Shown here: positions 48,948-60,377 of the stretch, in pieces
Layout: each line of letters starts with the position of its first letter
Numbering within the stretch: position 1 is the first letter of the stretch
NCBI GenBank assembly: GCA_018881555.1
Contig: JACAXG010000064.1
Span: forward strand, 682,001 to 746,000
Source: Amblyornis subalaris
Lineage: Eukaryota > Chordata > Aves > Passeriformes > Ptilonorhynchidae
Reading direction: 5' to 3'
Length of the DNA: 64,000 nt
Made by a program: the position numbers and the translations under genes
The notes under the pieces: model-generated
Database searches by the model: none
What the model saw: the letters and a program-made list of their open reading frames with translations, nothing else
Told to the model about the DNA's origin: nothing

Positions 48948-50677
48948 TACACCCCCAGGCTCCCTTTTTAATCAAGCCAGCATCATAGAACTGATATATC
49001 TTTGCTCTCCATGAGGAATAGCATGGACACTCAGCCATGGGGCACAAACACCCTGGGATCAAATACACTCGCTCCACAGATGAGAACAGGCTGCCTCAGC
49101 TGGCAGAAGTACCAAATAAACACAACAAGCTGGCCATAAACTCNGGGTCCTCCAAGACTACACATTCATTTGGGCAGTCAATGCTGTTGGCTACTCCAAC
49201 CAAAGAAGTCCTGCTCATACTGAGAGGTCTCTCTGCTTTTCCCCCTCCAATCCAGACCTGCAGACCTATTTGCCTATGCATGAAAATAGTACAGATGGAA
49301 TGATATTTTCTGACATTTTTCTGTAGAGTTCAAAACATAAGAAAACAAGAACTTGCTTGAACTACAGCACAACTCATTGTAAACATCATGTTTCCCANCA
49401 CACTGCTGACTCTCACCACCTGCCAAACACGAGCTGGTTTCCAAAGGCTGAGTCCTGAGTCTCAGAGGCTAAATAGTGCCTGTCAGTGGGAGGACTGCAG
49501 GAAAATGAATGCAGAAATCTGTTCTTTATAGCCCCCGTGTCTCTAGCCTGGCTCAATAATATTTCCTGCCATGAGAAAGCCTCATTTTGTTTGTAATTTC
49601 ACATGATGAATTACCACTATATACAATCAATATATCATAATCACAGAAAGAACAAATGAGAAGATGCAATGGCCATAAAGGCCATGTTCTCTCTAGTGCA
49701 GCATTCTTCCTTTCCAATCACAATACAATATTATTTTAAATTCTCTGAGCAATTGAGTAGCCANAGATTCCCTGGAAAACAGCTCAACAGATTCCTAATC
49801 TCATTTTCAATATGAACCATGACTCCTTCCTTAATACGTTTATCTCCTAGACCCTCCTGTCAATCTTTTCCCATTGTTCTCCACCACTTGAAATTTCATT
49901 TTGGNGATAAGGAAAATGCCCTCAACCAGGTGTGATATGGAGCTACAGACAAAAAGAGCTAATTCTCCTTCTCAGTCTAGGCATGGAGACTCATGTTTCT
50001 GTGCAGAATGGGAAAGCTGCAGCCAGAATTGCCCTGAAACCACCATCTTTTTCTTGAATGAAAATTAATCCGGTCATGCTACTTGTTTCCCATTGTTGAT
50101 CACCAATGAAAGAGTTTTCCAAGACAGACAACCCAGAAATTTTCAGAGGTTATTCCGTATCCTCAGTTTTAACTGCAAGTCTTATTACTCTGTCCTGCAT
50201 AATATTTGAAGTAAGAAAATACTTTTCTTATTTGTCATTCAGTTTATTAATGAGAAGATCCAATTGAAAGAAAGACTACAACAGACTCCTCATAAGCCAA
50301 ATTTAATCCTGCTGAAAAATTCAATAAACTCAAAATGATACTTTCCCTTTGGTTTTCATCCTTCCAGCCAATTTCTTTAGTGTATTATCCTCCACAAACT
50401 CGCTGCTGCTTACACAAATCAAAGATTATGATTTCAATTTGATAACATTTTCCATGGCCAATGCACAAAGGAAACTCAAAGAACACAAAGGGGAAAAAGC
50501 AATGAACACTCCAAAGCTTGCCTGCAGAAGGAGGCACAACATAGCATAAAAGTTCCCTACAAAGATCCAACTGCATCACATCTTTTGCATCCTATGCACT
50601 GCAGAAGCAACCTCTGAGCTACAGAAGGCAACAAAACCCAACTCTTTTGATTGGACCAATGAAGGATTAGATCTTAC

Positions 50678-50713
50678 CTTTTCTCCCTTTTCTCCTATGC
50701 CATAGGCTTTGCC
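50678..50713 (-). CDS. COL22A1: COL22A1 exon: imperfect Gly-X-Y (36 bp)
   Basis: Acceptor ...atttctag, donor AAG|gtaaga. The 12 codons read GKAYGIGEKGEK. The triplet pattern is broken twice in a row: G-K-A-Y has one residue too many and G-I one too few, after which GEKGEK resumes. This is a natural kink or flexible site in the helix. Human COL22A1 has an imperfection at the same place (GIGPFGQGEKGEK from memory), so the break is old rather than an error. The reading phase remains 0 through the exon. Confidence 0.9.
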
Positions 50714-51484
50714 CTAGAAATGAAAGNAGGGAAAATGTACATTTGAAAACAAGGATATGAAACAACACTATAGATGTATATATCATGTTTTCCTTGTTAT
50801 GTATCCAAGATCTAGCTATCTCTCTTTATCTGTAGACACACAAGTCACATGACAGCTACTACAGGGAAAGCAATTTTCCTTGAGCATAATTCCTTGATAA
50901 TAACTCAGTGACAAATTAAACCAAAAAAACTTATCCCAAGCTCTCCCACTGTGGCCAGAAAAACATCTTATTTGTTATTCATGGATGAGTCTGATGTTAC
51001 ATTTCCAAAAACAAAGCTGCCAACAACNCTTATTGGAATGAATTTTACATAGGGTTAAAGATTTTCTTGACTAAAAACTCAGTCTGGCTGTGGCACTAAT
51101 TGCAGCTGGGGAAGGCTGTTATCTTGGTCCTCTGAATGTAAAAGAGTCAAGAGAGATTTGCATCTTCTTTGTGTTCAGTTGCCTCATATTGTCCCCAGCA
51201 GATGAGCAGCAGTGGTACAATCAGGAGCATCCAAGTTACATGTTTAATTAGAAGGTCAATGCTAACTCAGTTATCAGCTATATCAGGGATGAACCCTCCA
51301 TTTCCCCCTCTCCAACAGAGGACAGCGAGTGCCAGGAAGATCAGCTTCCTCGTGGGATTCAGGTCCAGCAGAGGGAACATATTTGGTGAGGCACACGACA
51401 CTGGGAGCAAGTTCTCAGCATAGAGAAAACAACCACTTACATTTTCATCTCCCTTAGTAAAATCATTGAGTATTTCTTACTTAC
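50714..51484 (-). other. COL22A1: Intron, 0.8 kb
   Basis: Unique sequence; nothing recognised. Confidence 0.7.
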
Positions 51485-51538
51485 TGACTCTCCTTTCTCT
51501 CCTCGGAGTCCAGGGAGCCCTGGGAAGCCTCTTTCTCC
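51485..51538 (-). CDS. COL22A1: COL22A1 exon: Gly-X-Y (54 bp)
   Basis: Acceptor ...tatttcaag, donor TCA|gtaagt. The 18 codons read GERGFPGLPGLRGEKGES, six perfect triplets in phase 0. The prolines in Y positions (FPG, LPG) are sites where 4-hydroxyproline would be expected. The exon sits between the first collagenous exon and the short imperfect-repeat exon at 50.7 kb. Confidence 0.93.
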
Positions 51539-54500
51539 CTTGAAATAGAAAATGTGTTAATATCATAGAGTTAATTCATTCCTTTCTAAGACATAGAAGG
51601 AAAGTAACGCAACAAGGATTTGACTGAAATTATGGACAATTTTGGTCCCACCAGCCAAGATTTCAGCTCCTGTCCTAAGGACTGGGTGTACCAAATTACA
51701 CGTCTTCAATGTCCAATTTTTCAGATTGATTTTGTATTCTATTTTTCATATGAAAATATGGGTAGAAGCCTTCAGGCTGCACTGGCAAGGCAGAGAGTTC
51801 TTTCTTTCAAAAGTCCTTATTTCTTATTAGGACAGGAAGTACTTGGAAAGGTGCTTTGCAAAAGACCTAGAGGGTNCAAGCCTAAAATATGCAAAAGAAA
51901 CCAACCTGAAAATATTAAGATTTTAGAGCTTTTTTTGTTTTCAATTCAAACCCCTCATTTTCAGTCACACTAAATTCTCAGTATCAGCTAACTCTTCCCT
52001 TCCCTCCNGCAAGTGTGCAGCACACACAGAGTTGTGCTTACTGCTTGTTCCAATGGGAGAGAGGGAAAGGAACACAGAAAACAGACAGCTGANAAGATAC
52101 AATGGGTGGAAAAATTATAACTGGAGAAGGAAATATATAGGGAGGAAAACAGAAAAATGGTCAATTAAAAACAAAGCAAAACTTTTTCTTCAGTTTTCTC
52201 CTAAAAAGGACAGGGTTAAAAGGGATAAAGAATCACAGAAGTTACATAATTTCATAAATATTTATCAGATACAGAACTAAAAGTGGTGCCAAAACCAGCA
52301 AATGCAGAAAACATACCCGCAAATCATTTTCACACACTGCTCTGCAGTCTCAAGACCAGAAGAAGGACCAGCTGAGGACATACCCACTACTAGGTCTAGT
52401 TTAAGGCTATAGACAGTGTTGACACCAGTTCCTTCAATTCTTCTGGAAGAATTCCTGCTGCTGGAGAGCACAGGGCTCTGCCCACACACTTCTACCTGGC
52501 TCCTTCCTGATTCTCACCCAAAATGTATAAACCAGAAATGTGCTGTGCTGAGCACCCCATCCAGCACTAACAAACACAACGTGCTCACCGATTTGTGCCT
52601 CCCATCGTCTTCTGCTGGTCAAATTTAGGCATTGTGGACTTCAGTACAGACAGAACATCGAGCTGGAAAAGCCTCAGACCTGGAGCAGGATCCTCCAGTG
52701 CCACAGCATCAATAAGTCTGATGACCCCTGCTCTCTCCAAATCCCCCCACATGGACCACAGCAGAATTTAATTTTGTGCCTCTATCCAATTTATCCCAAT
52801 TTATGCCCCCTCCAAAAATGTGCTTAGCAGCACCAGACACTGAAAACATTTGCCAGGATCATGCTTTCTTTTCCCCAGGTGAAGACAGGCTTTTGAAAGC
52901 ACAGGAAATATGAAAGCTTCTTTCTTTAAGCTTTCTGCTTTGCTTTTTGCCAAAAGAAAGAGAACTCGTACAGCAAGTAGCATAAATGCAAAAGCTACGT
53001 CATGGTCAATTACCATGGCTGTGGTAAAATTCATAAAAATTTTTATGCTACCATCTCTTTTAAGTCACTGAAAGTACAAAACCTTTCTAATTTGGACGAA
53101 AGAATACATCCTGCTAGAGCTTGTCTAACACACTGGACTTCACAAACTTTACAATGGCAGTTAAGCATTCTAATTTCTATGTGGAGAAAAACAGTCTCAC
53201 AGAGAAAGGATTGTCTCTAAACTTGGATCAATAGCAGTGCTGGAAGACAGAAGAAGCCTGTTGACCATCAGCCCAGTGCCCCAACCAGCCATTCTGGCTG
53301 CCTGCAATCAACACAGCATGCAGAGGGACTGTGGAAGGAAAATAAATCAGACTGGGTTGTCATTAGCATCTAAAATTTATCAACAGGACCCAGTTTCAGA
53401 CATATTAGCCAATTCTGCCACAGCTATTTCCTGCCTAACTCTTTCCCAATACGATCCTTTACCGTANCTCCTTCCAAAACACATCATCCCTGTCTCCATG
53501 CATTACCCTCAGTTTGGCAGCATGGCTGATTGAGGCAGAGGTGTTTATCTCCCAGGAATTTTTTCCAATTTTTTAATAACTGCAAGCTCTCCTGTTTTAC
53601 CCTGCCTTTGAAGGCTTACAGATCAGAAACTCTTTATCTTCAACTTTCTTTAATAAATACCATTTGGTAATGCTGGGGAGTTGCAAATAGCATTGAATTC
53701 CTTCCCCATGGCCAGCATTTTAGCCTGGGTAGCTCAGTAATGTTGCAGAGAGAGAGGAGGAGAGCAAAATTTGTTCTTGAACACAGAGCAAGAACNGTGA
53801 CAAGCTGGTCCTTGGCAATAGTAATGTAAGAACTGCTGTCAAGAGTAGTACATGTTATTTAATCACAACTTCTTTGCGAGTTGGGAGAAAAATCTACTAC
53901 TCACCTTATTTAGCAGGTAGAGAAACCAAGTGATTTGTCTCAAATCATCATGTTTGTACTAAATTGCTGTCAGACCGTGGATTTAAATGGCATCATCCCC
54001 AGGTCCTTGAGACTGTGACACAGTCCTGCCTTGTCTGTGTACAAGTCTGAAACCACTACNGCCAGGGAAAAGCCATACATATCTGCAGGAGGGGGACAGC
54101 CCTTTTGAGGTTACAGAAAACCTGCTGCTGCTGTGCTTGCAGCCTCACTCCTTTGTATTCCCCTAGTGTGTGCTGCAGCCCAGCACTGTGCCATGTTACA
54201 GGGAGACACCCTCACCAGCACATAGACCTTGGCAAAGCAGGGAAAGGCAATGGGATGTTCCTGCAGGGTCCTTATATCATTACCATCATTGTCTTTTCTG
54301 CAATCTACTCACAACAGTCATGGCTCTGCCATTCCTCAAAACAGTCCATCATTATTTAAGCTGCCACAGNTTAAAATAGAAAGCTGCTACTTATATATGT
54401 GGAAGCAGAATGAACCATTTTCTTCACTTTCAGCCAGGCACATCTGAGCACTGATGAGCCCATGTTCTTCCATCCCAGCCTCCAAAAAGCATCTCCTTAT

Positions 54501-55532
54501 CTCCAGAACTTCTCCCTGCAGACAGCAGACCAAGCTTTGCCAAAACACAACACATCTCTGAGGACGTCTGACCTTCCAAGACCCAGAGATTCTTCCTTTC
54601 CCATCCCACAGCCTTTCATAATAACAGAGTGACTTTTAGTGGGATGCAACTCGGCATAAATTCAGTCACTCAACTTGCAGAAGTGATTCAGATGAAAATA
54701 ATTTTGAATACAACTTTTTCCCAAACATCTTTTCAATCACACAGATGGTAAAACTGGGAAGCACCACCACCTCCAACTTTCACCTCTTCAGCAATGTTTT
54801 GACTCTCTGTTTTCTTCCAGTACAAGCTCCCTTTGAGTCTATTGCCTCACAGCTCTACTGGTAACCAGGCACAGAAGGAAAATGTGTTTATGCTGAATGC
54901 ACACATGTGTGTATCAAAGAAGCTTGCAGAACATGAAGGGTAATATAAAGGCTGCACTGTGAAACTTGAAGCAGACATCACAACCACTCTCCTACCCTTT
55001 TATCTAGGAAGAAGAGTGCTGAGGGAAGTGGCCTATATTTAACACCATGACTCAGGCAATCTTGCTAAGGATAACAGATTGTGACTGATTCTTTACCCCT
55101 CCTCTCAAGAAATTTTGTAGAGTGTGACTGGAAGGCTGCNACCTAAACTATGCACATATATTACTGCTGAGCAAGGCACAGCATGTAAGCAGCACCTCGT
55201 TTTCCAGGTGACCTATCATGGAAGCTGTGCATGACCTAGTGAATACCAGTAACTTGCAAAAACGCCAGTTTAGAAGCTACAGGAAAGGATTTTGCNACAC
55301 ATTTACTCTACGAATGACATAAAGCAGCAATGGAGAAGCCTAAGTGCAAACGTAGAATAAAGATATAAATATGGACAGAGCCTTCTGCAGTTTCAGGCTC
55401 ATCCAAAACTGTCCGAACTAAGTCATATGCTAAATTGACTCTGATTTCTCAAAATCTTCAAATCCTCAACTTACTCTGAAATTGCTTCACTGTTGTTTTT
55501 ATTAAACAAATNAACTAGCACATATTACTGAC
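51539..55532 (-). other. COL22A1: Intron, 4.0 kb
   Basis: Mostly unique. A MIR-like antisense piece lies at 53895-54020. No exon was seen. Confidence 0.7.
53895..54020 (-). repeat. MIR-like SINE remnant
   Basis: gcaggtagagaaaccaagtg, atttgtctcaaatcatcatg and gaccgtggatttaaatgg resemble the reversed MIR body (gaggaaactgaggc, gacttgcccaaggtcacac, gggatttgaaccc). Tentative. Confidence 0.4.
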
Positions 55533-55577
55533 CTTTTGACCTTTAGGACCTTCAAAGCCAAGTGGGCCTCTCTCTCC
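55533..55577 (-). CDS. COL22A1: COL22A1 exon: first Gly-X-Y exon (45 bp)
   Basis: Acceptor ...ttgtcttag, donor AAG|gtcagt. The 15 codons read GERGPLGFEGPKGQK, five unbroken Gly-X-Y triplets beginning on a Gly codon in phase 0. This is the start of the triple helix immediately after the CSCPAG linker. The 45 bp length is standard for collagen exons (54 minus one triplet unit of 9). GFEGPKGQK, followed in the next exon by GER, forms GQKGER, which resembles Gxx'GER integrin sites but is not an established one. Confidence 0.93.
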
Positions 55578-56024
55578 CTAAGACAAAAAAGACATGATTA
55601 ATCAAACTGATCTCTCATTTTATAATCAATCAAGAGGCTCAATCCTACAGCTACTGAGGACAACAAAAATGTTTTCAAGTTTAAGCAGAGAAGTGAATAA
55701 AGCTGACATGCCCTCTGGAGCAATGACAATGAAGTTGGCTTCTCAGAGGTCCCAGCCAGAGCCAGAATAAGCAAGCACACTGTTTTTAACAGCTATAAAT
55801 TTTTTTTCAATGTGGCTACTTTTACCTTCAGAATATGTTTTATTTCATTTGAAGAAAGATGCACATAACTGGGCTGGATAAGAATAATCACTTTGTGTTC
55901 AATGTTGTTAGCAGGACTACCAGCATGATCAAAAGCACTGAATTAGATAAAGAGAAAACACCTGGGAAAACTTCCATTACCTCTACAGACAGCCCAAATG
56001 AAACACACTCATCTCAACACTCAC
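55578..56024 (-). other. COL22A1: Intron, 0.45 kb
   Basis: The shortest intron in the window, with a T run near 55800. Nothing else was recognised. Confidence 0.75.
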
Positions 56025-56138
56025 CTTTGGTCCAGCAGGACAGGAGCAGTTGAAAATCTTGAGGTGGCCAACTTGTTCACTGCCAACAGTGGGCCTCACT
56101 TCCAGGGGAGGCGCTTCCGTCAGGACCGTGACCTGGCA
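56025..56138 (-). CDS. COL22A1: COL22A1 exon: non-collagenous linker between TSPN and triple helix
   Basis: This is a 114 bp, 38-codon phase-0 exon with acceptor ...ggatgcag and donor AAG|gtgagt. It starts CQVTVLTEAPPLEVRPTVG and ends HLKIFNCSCPAGPK. The linker carries one Cys at its start and a CSC pair near its end. NCS is a possible N-glycosylation sequon. The final PAGPK leads into the first Gly-X-Y exon. The cysteines next to the helix are the kind used for interchain disulfides in FACIT collagens (inference). The human linker, as I recall it, has a run of prolines in the middle; here only two adjacent prolines are present. Confidence 0.95.
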
Positions 56139-56749
56139 CTGCATCCAAACACACAAGGTCAGGACAAAGCCTTTGATGCTGGAAAGTTTCCCCTTCCACC
56201 CACTTTAGACAAACCCCAGAGGCACTTCTGTGCAACACACAGCTAAAGGAGTCCTCGTGAGGAATGAAATCCAACAAAAGCCATTCACCCAAGCAATAGG
56301 GGAAAATGTGGCAAAATGAACAATGAATCTCTTTAACNAAGATCGAGGGGATAAAAGTGAAAGGAGTGTAGAGGTTTCTAGTGAGAGTTGGGCACAGGAA
56401 AATAAGCAGCAACTGGCACTGTTCTTAGCNGTTCCCAAATAAAACCAGTGGGAAACATGTTGAATATTTCATGCTGCATTTCTGTTGTTCCATCATCACT
56501 TCAAGGTTTTGTTTCCCCTGACAGTTTGACAAGGAAAGAGGAAACTTGGAAGCTTCAAATTCCTCATACTCATCCCTCTGCAGTGGTCCTCCTCTGGCGC
56601 TGCTACACTGCCAATTACACAGTTGAATTTCAACCACCCTTATTAAAAAAAATTATAATCCCACACTGCCATACATTCCCTGATTCATGTAATAGATTTC
56701 AATGAAGAATGTTTATGTGAAAATGAATAAATGACAAAAAGGGGCTTAC
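56139..56749 (-). other. COL22A1: Intron, 0.6 kb
   Basis: Unique sequence; nothing recognised. Confidence 0.75.
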
Positions 56750-56830
56750 TGGTCCAGAGGGAATGTCACAGCAGGTCTCCAGCTCAGCGTGCCGAGAGTC
56801 ACAGTAAATCACCATCCGCTGGAGATCAAA
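56750..56830 (-). CDS. COL22A1: COL22A1 exon: cysteine-rich C-terminal end of TSPN domain
   Basis: This is an 81 bp, 27-codon phase-0 exon with acceptor ...gtcccccag and donor CCA|gtaagc. It encodes FDLQRMVIYC followed by DSRHAELETCCDIPSGP. The Cys in VIYC probably pairs with the Cys of the preceding exon, as in other TSPN domains; this is inferred from the family. The adjacent CC pair lies at the domain boundary. This segment is the strongest single identifier of collagen XXII in the window, because it differs from the human sequence I remember at only one position (M for I). Confidence 0.97.
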
Positions 56831-57866
56831 CTGGGGGACAAAGTGAGGAACAGTCTCAGAGACAGTGAATTATTAAAGACTGCATGTCCTTTTGACTGGG
56901 CACAAACAGAGCAGGCAAATACAAACAAAAANCAGATGGTGCTAACTTCAGAGTGGTTCTATGGATCCTGTATCCTGATCCTAATTCAGTNCCTATCTCT
57001 CCCTATCAATAATGGACCAATATCTCAGCATGCTACAAGAGGGCTGAGATAATGAGACCGTGAAAGTGCCTATTCAAATTCTGGTGCAGTTTTCATGCTA
57101 ATCCCCATGTTCTGGCCAATTTTCTGTCTGAGAAGACATATCCTGGCCATGTCTATCCTTCCTAGAATTTCATCTAGACACAAGGTCTGTTTNTCTCCTG
57201 TTGTGCCTTGCATCTTCCAACCATTTATCCCCGCATGAGAAATGTTAGTAACACAGTTGATATGCATGTGCCATCCATTTTGCACAGCTAAGAGAGATTA
57301 TACAAGTCTCAAACACCAAACAGTCACACATAAATTATACCAGGGTNACGTTGCTGCTGGATAGTCAGGTCCAGCCTGCATGTCTCGAATTTGGATCAAT
57401 GGTACTGAGTCATTTAATATCTGAGGAACTGAGAATATATCATGACTCTCCTGAGTTAACAAGGTCCCTTTTTTCCCCCATCTCCTTCTGTGTGGAAACA
57501 TTCATAANGCCAAGATCAGACAGAAAAAGACCTTTCTAGGTAGTTCAGTACTCAGTTTGATGATGTTTGTGTACAATTTTGTCTCTGCTTCTAACTGTAA
57601 CACATTCTGTGACTAGACAGAAAGATGAAATAAATTTCTCGTTTTTAATCCCTATTATGGAGTACTGTCTCACATAAAAAGACAGCAATTCCTGTATGTT
57701 ATAAGGTGCCAACCTCTCTCAGCTATGTAACACTGGTAACATTTCAATGATGCTGCCTCAGGAAAAGGGTCAATTACAACATAACCCCCAAACCCCCATT
57801 CATTCATGTGCTGCAAACCCAGTGCTGAGCGTTACCCCAGCCCTAATCAGCAAGTGCAGCACTTAC
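56831..57866 (-). other. COL22A1: Intron, 1.0 kb
   Basis: Unique sequence; nothing recognised. Confidence 0.75.
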
Positions 57867-58142
57867 ATCGATGGGGACGCTGTCATACAAGCGCTTGCCA
57901 ATCACAGTCTTCCCTTGAATGTCGATGTTTTCCCTGTCTTCAATAGGCAGCATCTGCACCAGTTTGCAGTCTATGTACAGCGAGACAGCCTTGGACTGAA
58001 TGCTGAGGGCGATTTTGTGCCAGTTGCGGTCGAAGAGGTCACTGACCCGCGCGCTCCGGAACACCACCCTGACCGCGTCCTTGGTCAGCCCCACGGCGTT
58101 GTACTCCACGGCCTTGTTCTCGCCGTCCAGGCGGATNGAGAC
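57867..58142 (-). CDS. COL22A1: COL22A1 exon: core of TSPN domain
   Basis: This is a 276 bp, 92-codon phase-0 exon with acceptor ...ccctcgcag and donor GAT|gtaagt. It starts VSIRLDGENKAVEYNAVG, includes DLFDRNWHKIALSIQ and LYIDCKLVQ, and ends KRLYDSVPID. The order of beta strands, with FDRNWHKIALSIQ in the middle and the single Cys in YIDCKLV, is the usual TSPN/LamG arrangement. An N at 58137 falls on the third position of a serine codon (TCN), so it does not affect the protein. The exon is noticeably GC- and CpG-rich compared with the AT-rich introns around it. A 13 bp tandem repeat sits just upstream in the intron. Confidence 0.96.
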
Positions 58143-60253
58143 CTGCGAGGGAACAGAAGGGATGTTGCCTAGGGATTTTGCCAAGGGATTTTGCCAAGGG
58201 ACCAAGTCTTCTCCTTCCTCCTCTGCAGTCTGATGACTGCTCTCCATCACCACCGACACCCCAAAGCCAGGGATGGCACAGCCTGTGCTGAGAAGCCCAA
58301 GCAAAGAGCAGAGGACGGAATTTTGTGGGAGATATGGACAGGGAGCCTACACCTGTGCTGGTAAATAAGATGGGCCTGCACAGGCTGTGGTGTAGACCCA
58401 CAAGCAGCTAAAGCCTCCTCCTGTGAGTACAATCGACGTGGTTTCAGCACATGCCACCTTGCTGCTGTGGCTGGGAGGTAGCACAGGTCAGGGGCATCTC
58501 CCCAAAGGCACAGGGACAAAGCTGAATCTGGTTTGGATCCCTCTATCCTGTNCACTCTTCCACTACTTCCCAGTAGACTCTGTACTCTTTACTCCCTACA
58601 CATGTCCTTAACTGTCCCATAGGATATGAACAAATGGTTTGTTGCCTGGTATGAAACCAGTCTGCTGAGCTGTGGNGCTGCCTATGCTTTATTTCAGATG
58701 CTTTGAACAGAAAACTACAGCTACACCCCGTCCATTGTCTTGGAATCTACGGAGCAGGCAGCAACAGGCTTTTGAAGCCGTGCAACTTCTAATTCGTTAA
58801 CAAATCGATATCTTCTTTTACCAAAGTCAGACAGTTACCAGGAGCAGGGAATAGAGCAGACAGAACCAGGAATGGTGTGTCCACAAGCTGCAGAGCTGGG
58901 TGGAGTTTGGGCCACCTTGGCACCGAGCTGTGTGTGATGTAAGGAGNCCAGGGTAGTCTGACTCCAGATCTGACCCAACTTCTCCATGCAGCTGAGCACN
59001 GTGCAGGCTGGGAATGCCAGCTCGGAGTGGTGTTGGCTCGGGAGTGTCTGCATCTGTGAGCTATGCAGGTCTGTAGGGGAGTGGCCAAACCACAACCAAG
59101 TTTACATGAAACGAGGCCCATGGGGCTCTAAGGCAATTCTGGCACCACAATTTAAGGCACTTTTGAAATAATTTCTGGAAATATTGAGTGTTTTTTCCTC
59201 TTCACACCTAAGCAGTTCAAGTTTTCAGCTTCCTCCAAGAAATACTGAATGATACACACATTCTCACTCTGCAACTAGGAATTCATGTGGCACAGTAAAT
59301 CGCCTTTCATTTAACAAAGTGCAGTTGATAATAATTTTCATATAAATCTTTTACCATTGTCTCAAACCCAGCTAGCTAACTCTTCAAACTGCATCTATCC
59401 TTCACTGATAGTTTCCCAAATCCTTTTGAATACCAGTCCCAAAGCAGCAATACTGAATTACATGGCTGTGTGAGCCCATGCTGACAGTTCAGAGTCCTGG
59501 GTAGTGCCATCAGCACCAGGTTTGGTGCTGAGAAGAAAAACACATAGCCCAACCAAACCCCTCCCTCCTCAAGCACACTTAAACACCTAACTCTAGCAAG
59601 CTGCCAGGAACCTGCTGTGTGGGGACAGACAGCCCTTTCGTACACACTTAGGGTATTTTTCTTCTGAAAACCTCAGAGTACTTGAAAAAATGTTATTAGA
59701 TCAAATTTTGTGCAATCAGATCAATATTGTGCATCGGCCAGGACTCAGGTTACGGAGCTATAATGTGTGTATATATGTATATATATGTGGCGTTACATCC
59801 ACTTCCAGAGCAGGAACCCCTAATGCCTTTACATGATATCCAGAAGTCTGTGCAAAAACCTGACACAACTCACTGTTCTGTAGAACATCTGTGTGACGGT
59901 CTTTTTCCAAACAGGAAAAATATTTTCCCTTAGCAGAACTATCTGAATAAAACAACGAAATACCCAGCAGTAGTTTCAAGAGCAAGGATGGTATGTTTTT
60001 GTTCCCCTTTCCAACCAACACGTTTATCTGCATCCTTATAACAACCAAGGTCCACACAAACATTCCTTCAGGGTTTGAATTAGAGGTAGAGGATTTTCAG
60101 CAAAATGCACTGAAAGGCAAGTAAAGGGATTTTTACCAGTCCACAAGAAAAAAAGTAGTGGGAGGTTAAGGTGACAAAACTGGCTCATGGAGGGGAAAAA
60201 AAAAAAAGAAAGAAAAAAAGGTTGTTCCTGCTGGCTGCAAAAGGNCCTCTTAC
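58143..60253 (-). other. COL22A1: Intron, 2.1 kb, inside the TSPN domain
   Basis: A 13 bp tandem repeat (58171-58200) lies close to the acceptor of the 276 bp exon, and there is a short TA-rich alternation at 59763-59787. No exon or transposon was recognised. Confidence 0.7.
58171..58200. repeat. 13 bp tandem repeat near the TSPN exon acceptor
   Basis: Two exact copies of agggattttgcca plus five further bases, ending about 30 bp beyond the 276 bp exon boundary on the upstream intron side. Confidence 0.95.
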
Positions 60254-60377
60254 CTGTGGTATGCCGTACTTGTCAATAATCTGCCAAATATACCAATCTT
60301 CTTTCCTGGAAGCCTTCCGGAATTTGAAGGTAGTTACAAAGGCATATTCATCAGGCAGACCTTGTGGAAAAACATCC
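60254..60377 (-). CDS. COL22A1: COL22A1 exon: first part of TSPN domain
   Basis: This is a 124 bp exon with acceptor ...catgccag and donor CAG|gtaaga. The first base completes a split codon (start phase: one base), then come 41 codons beginning DVFPQGLPDEYAFVTTFKF and ending IIDKYGIPQ. It contains the RKEDWYIWQ strand typical of laminin-G-like TSPN folds in FACIT collagens. The TSPN domain is a globular extracellular module next to the triple helix. The upstream exon must end with two bases of a codon and is not in the window. There are no ambiguous bases. The match to human COL22A1 (from memory) is close to residue-for-residue. Confidence 0.95.

Larger units (their letters stand above)
34126..50677 (-). 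other. COL22A1: Longest intron, 16.5 kb
   Basis: It contains a CR1 at 35585-35975 (minus), CR1 3' ends at 43018-43085 and 48805-48947 (plus), a solo LTR (38595-39162), a G/T-rich block (40577-40740), a 13-base C run (44027-44039), several MIR-like pieces, and two inverted octamer motifs (34992 and 35068). I looked on the minus strand for a Gly-X-Y exon with splice sites and found none, but a very short exon could be missed. Confidence 0.75.

Noticed and set aside
57843..58304. A 153-codon frame covering the TSPN exon with extra residues on both sides.
   Set aside because: The extra residues are read-through into introns; the true exon is bounded by the splice sites at 57867 and 58142.
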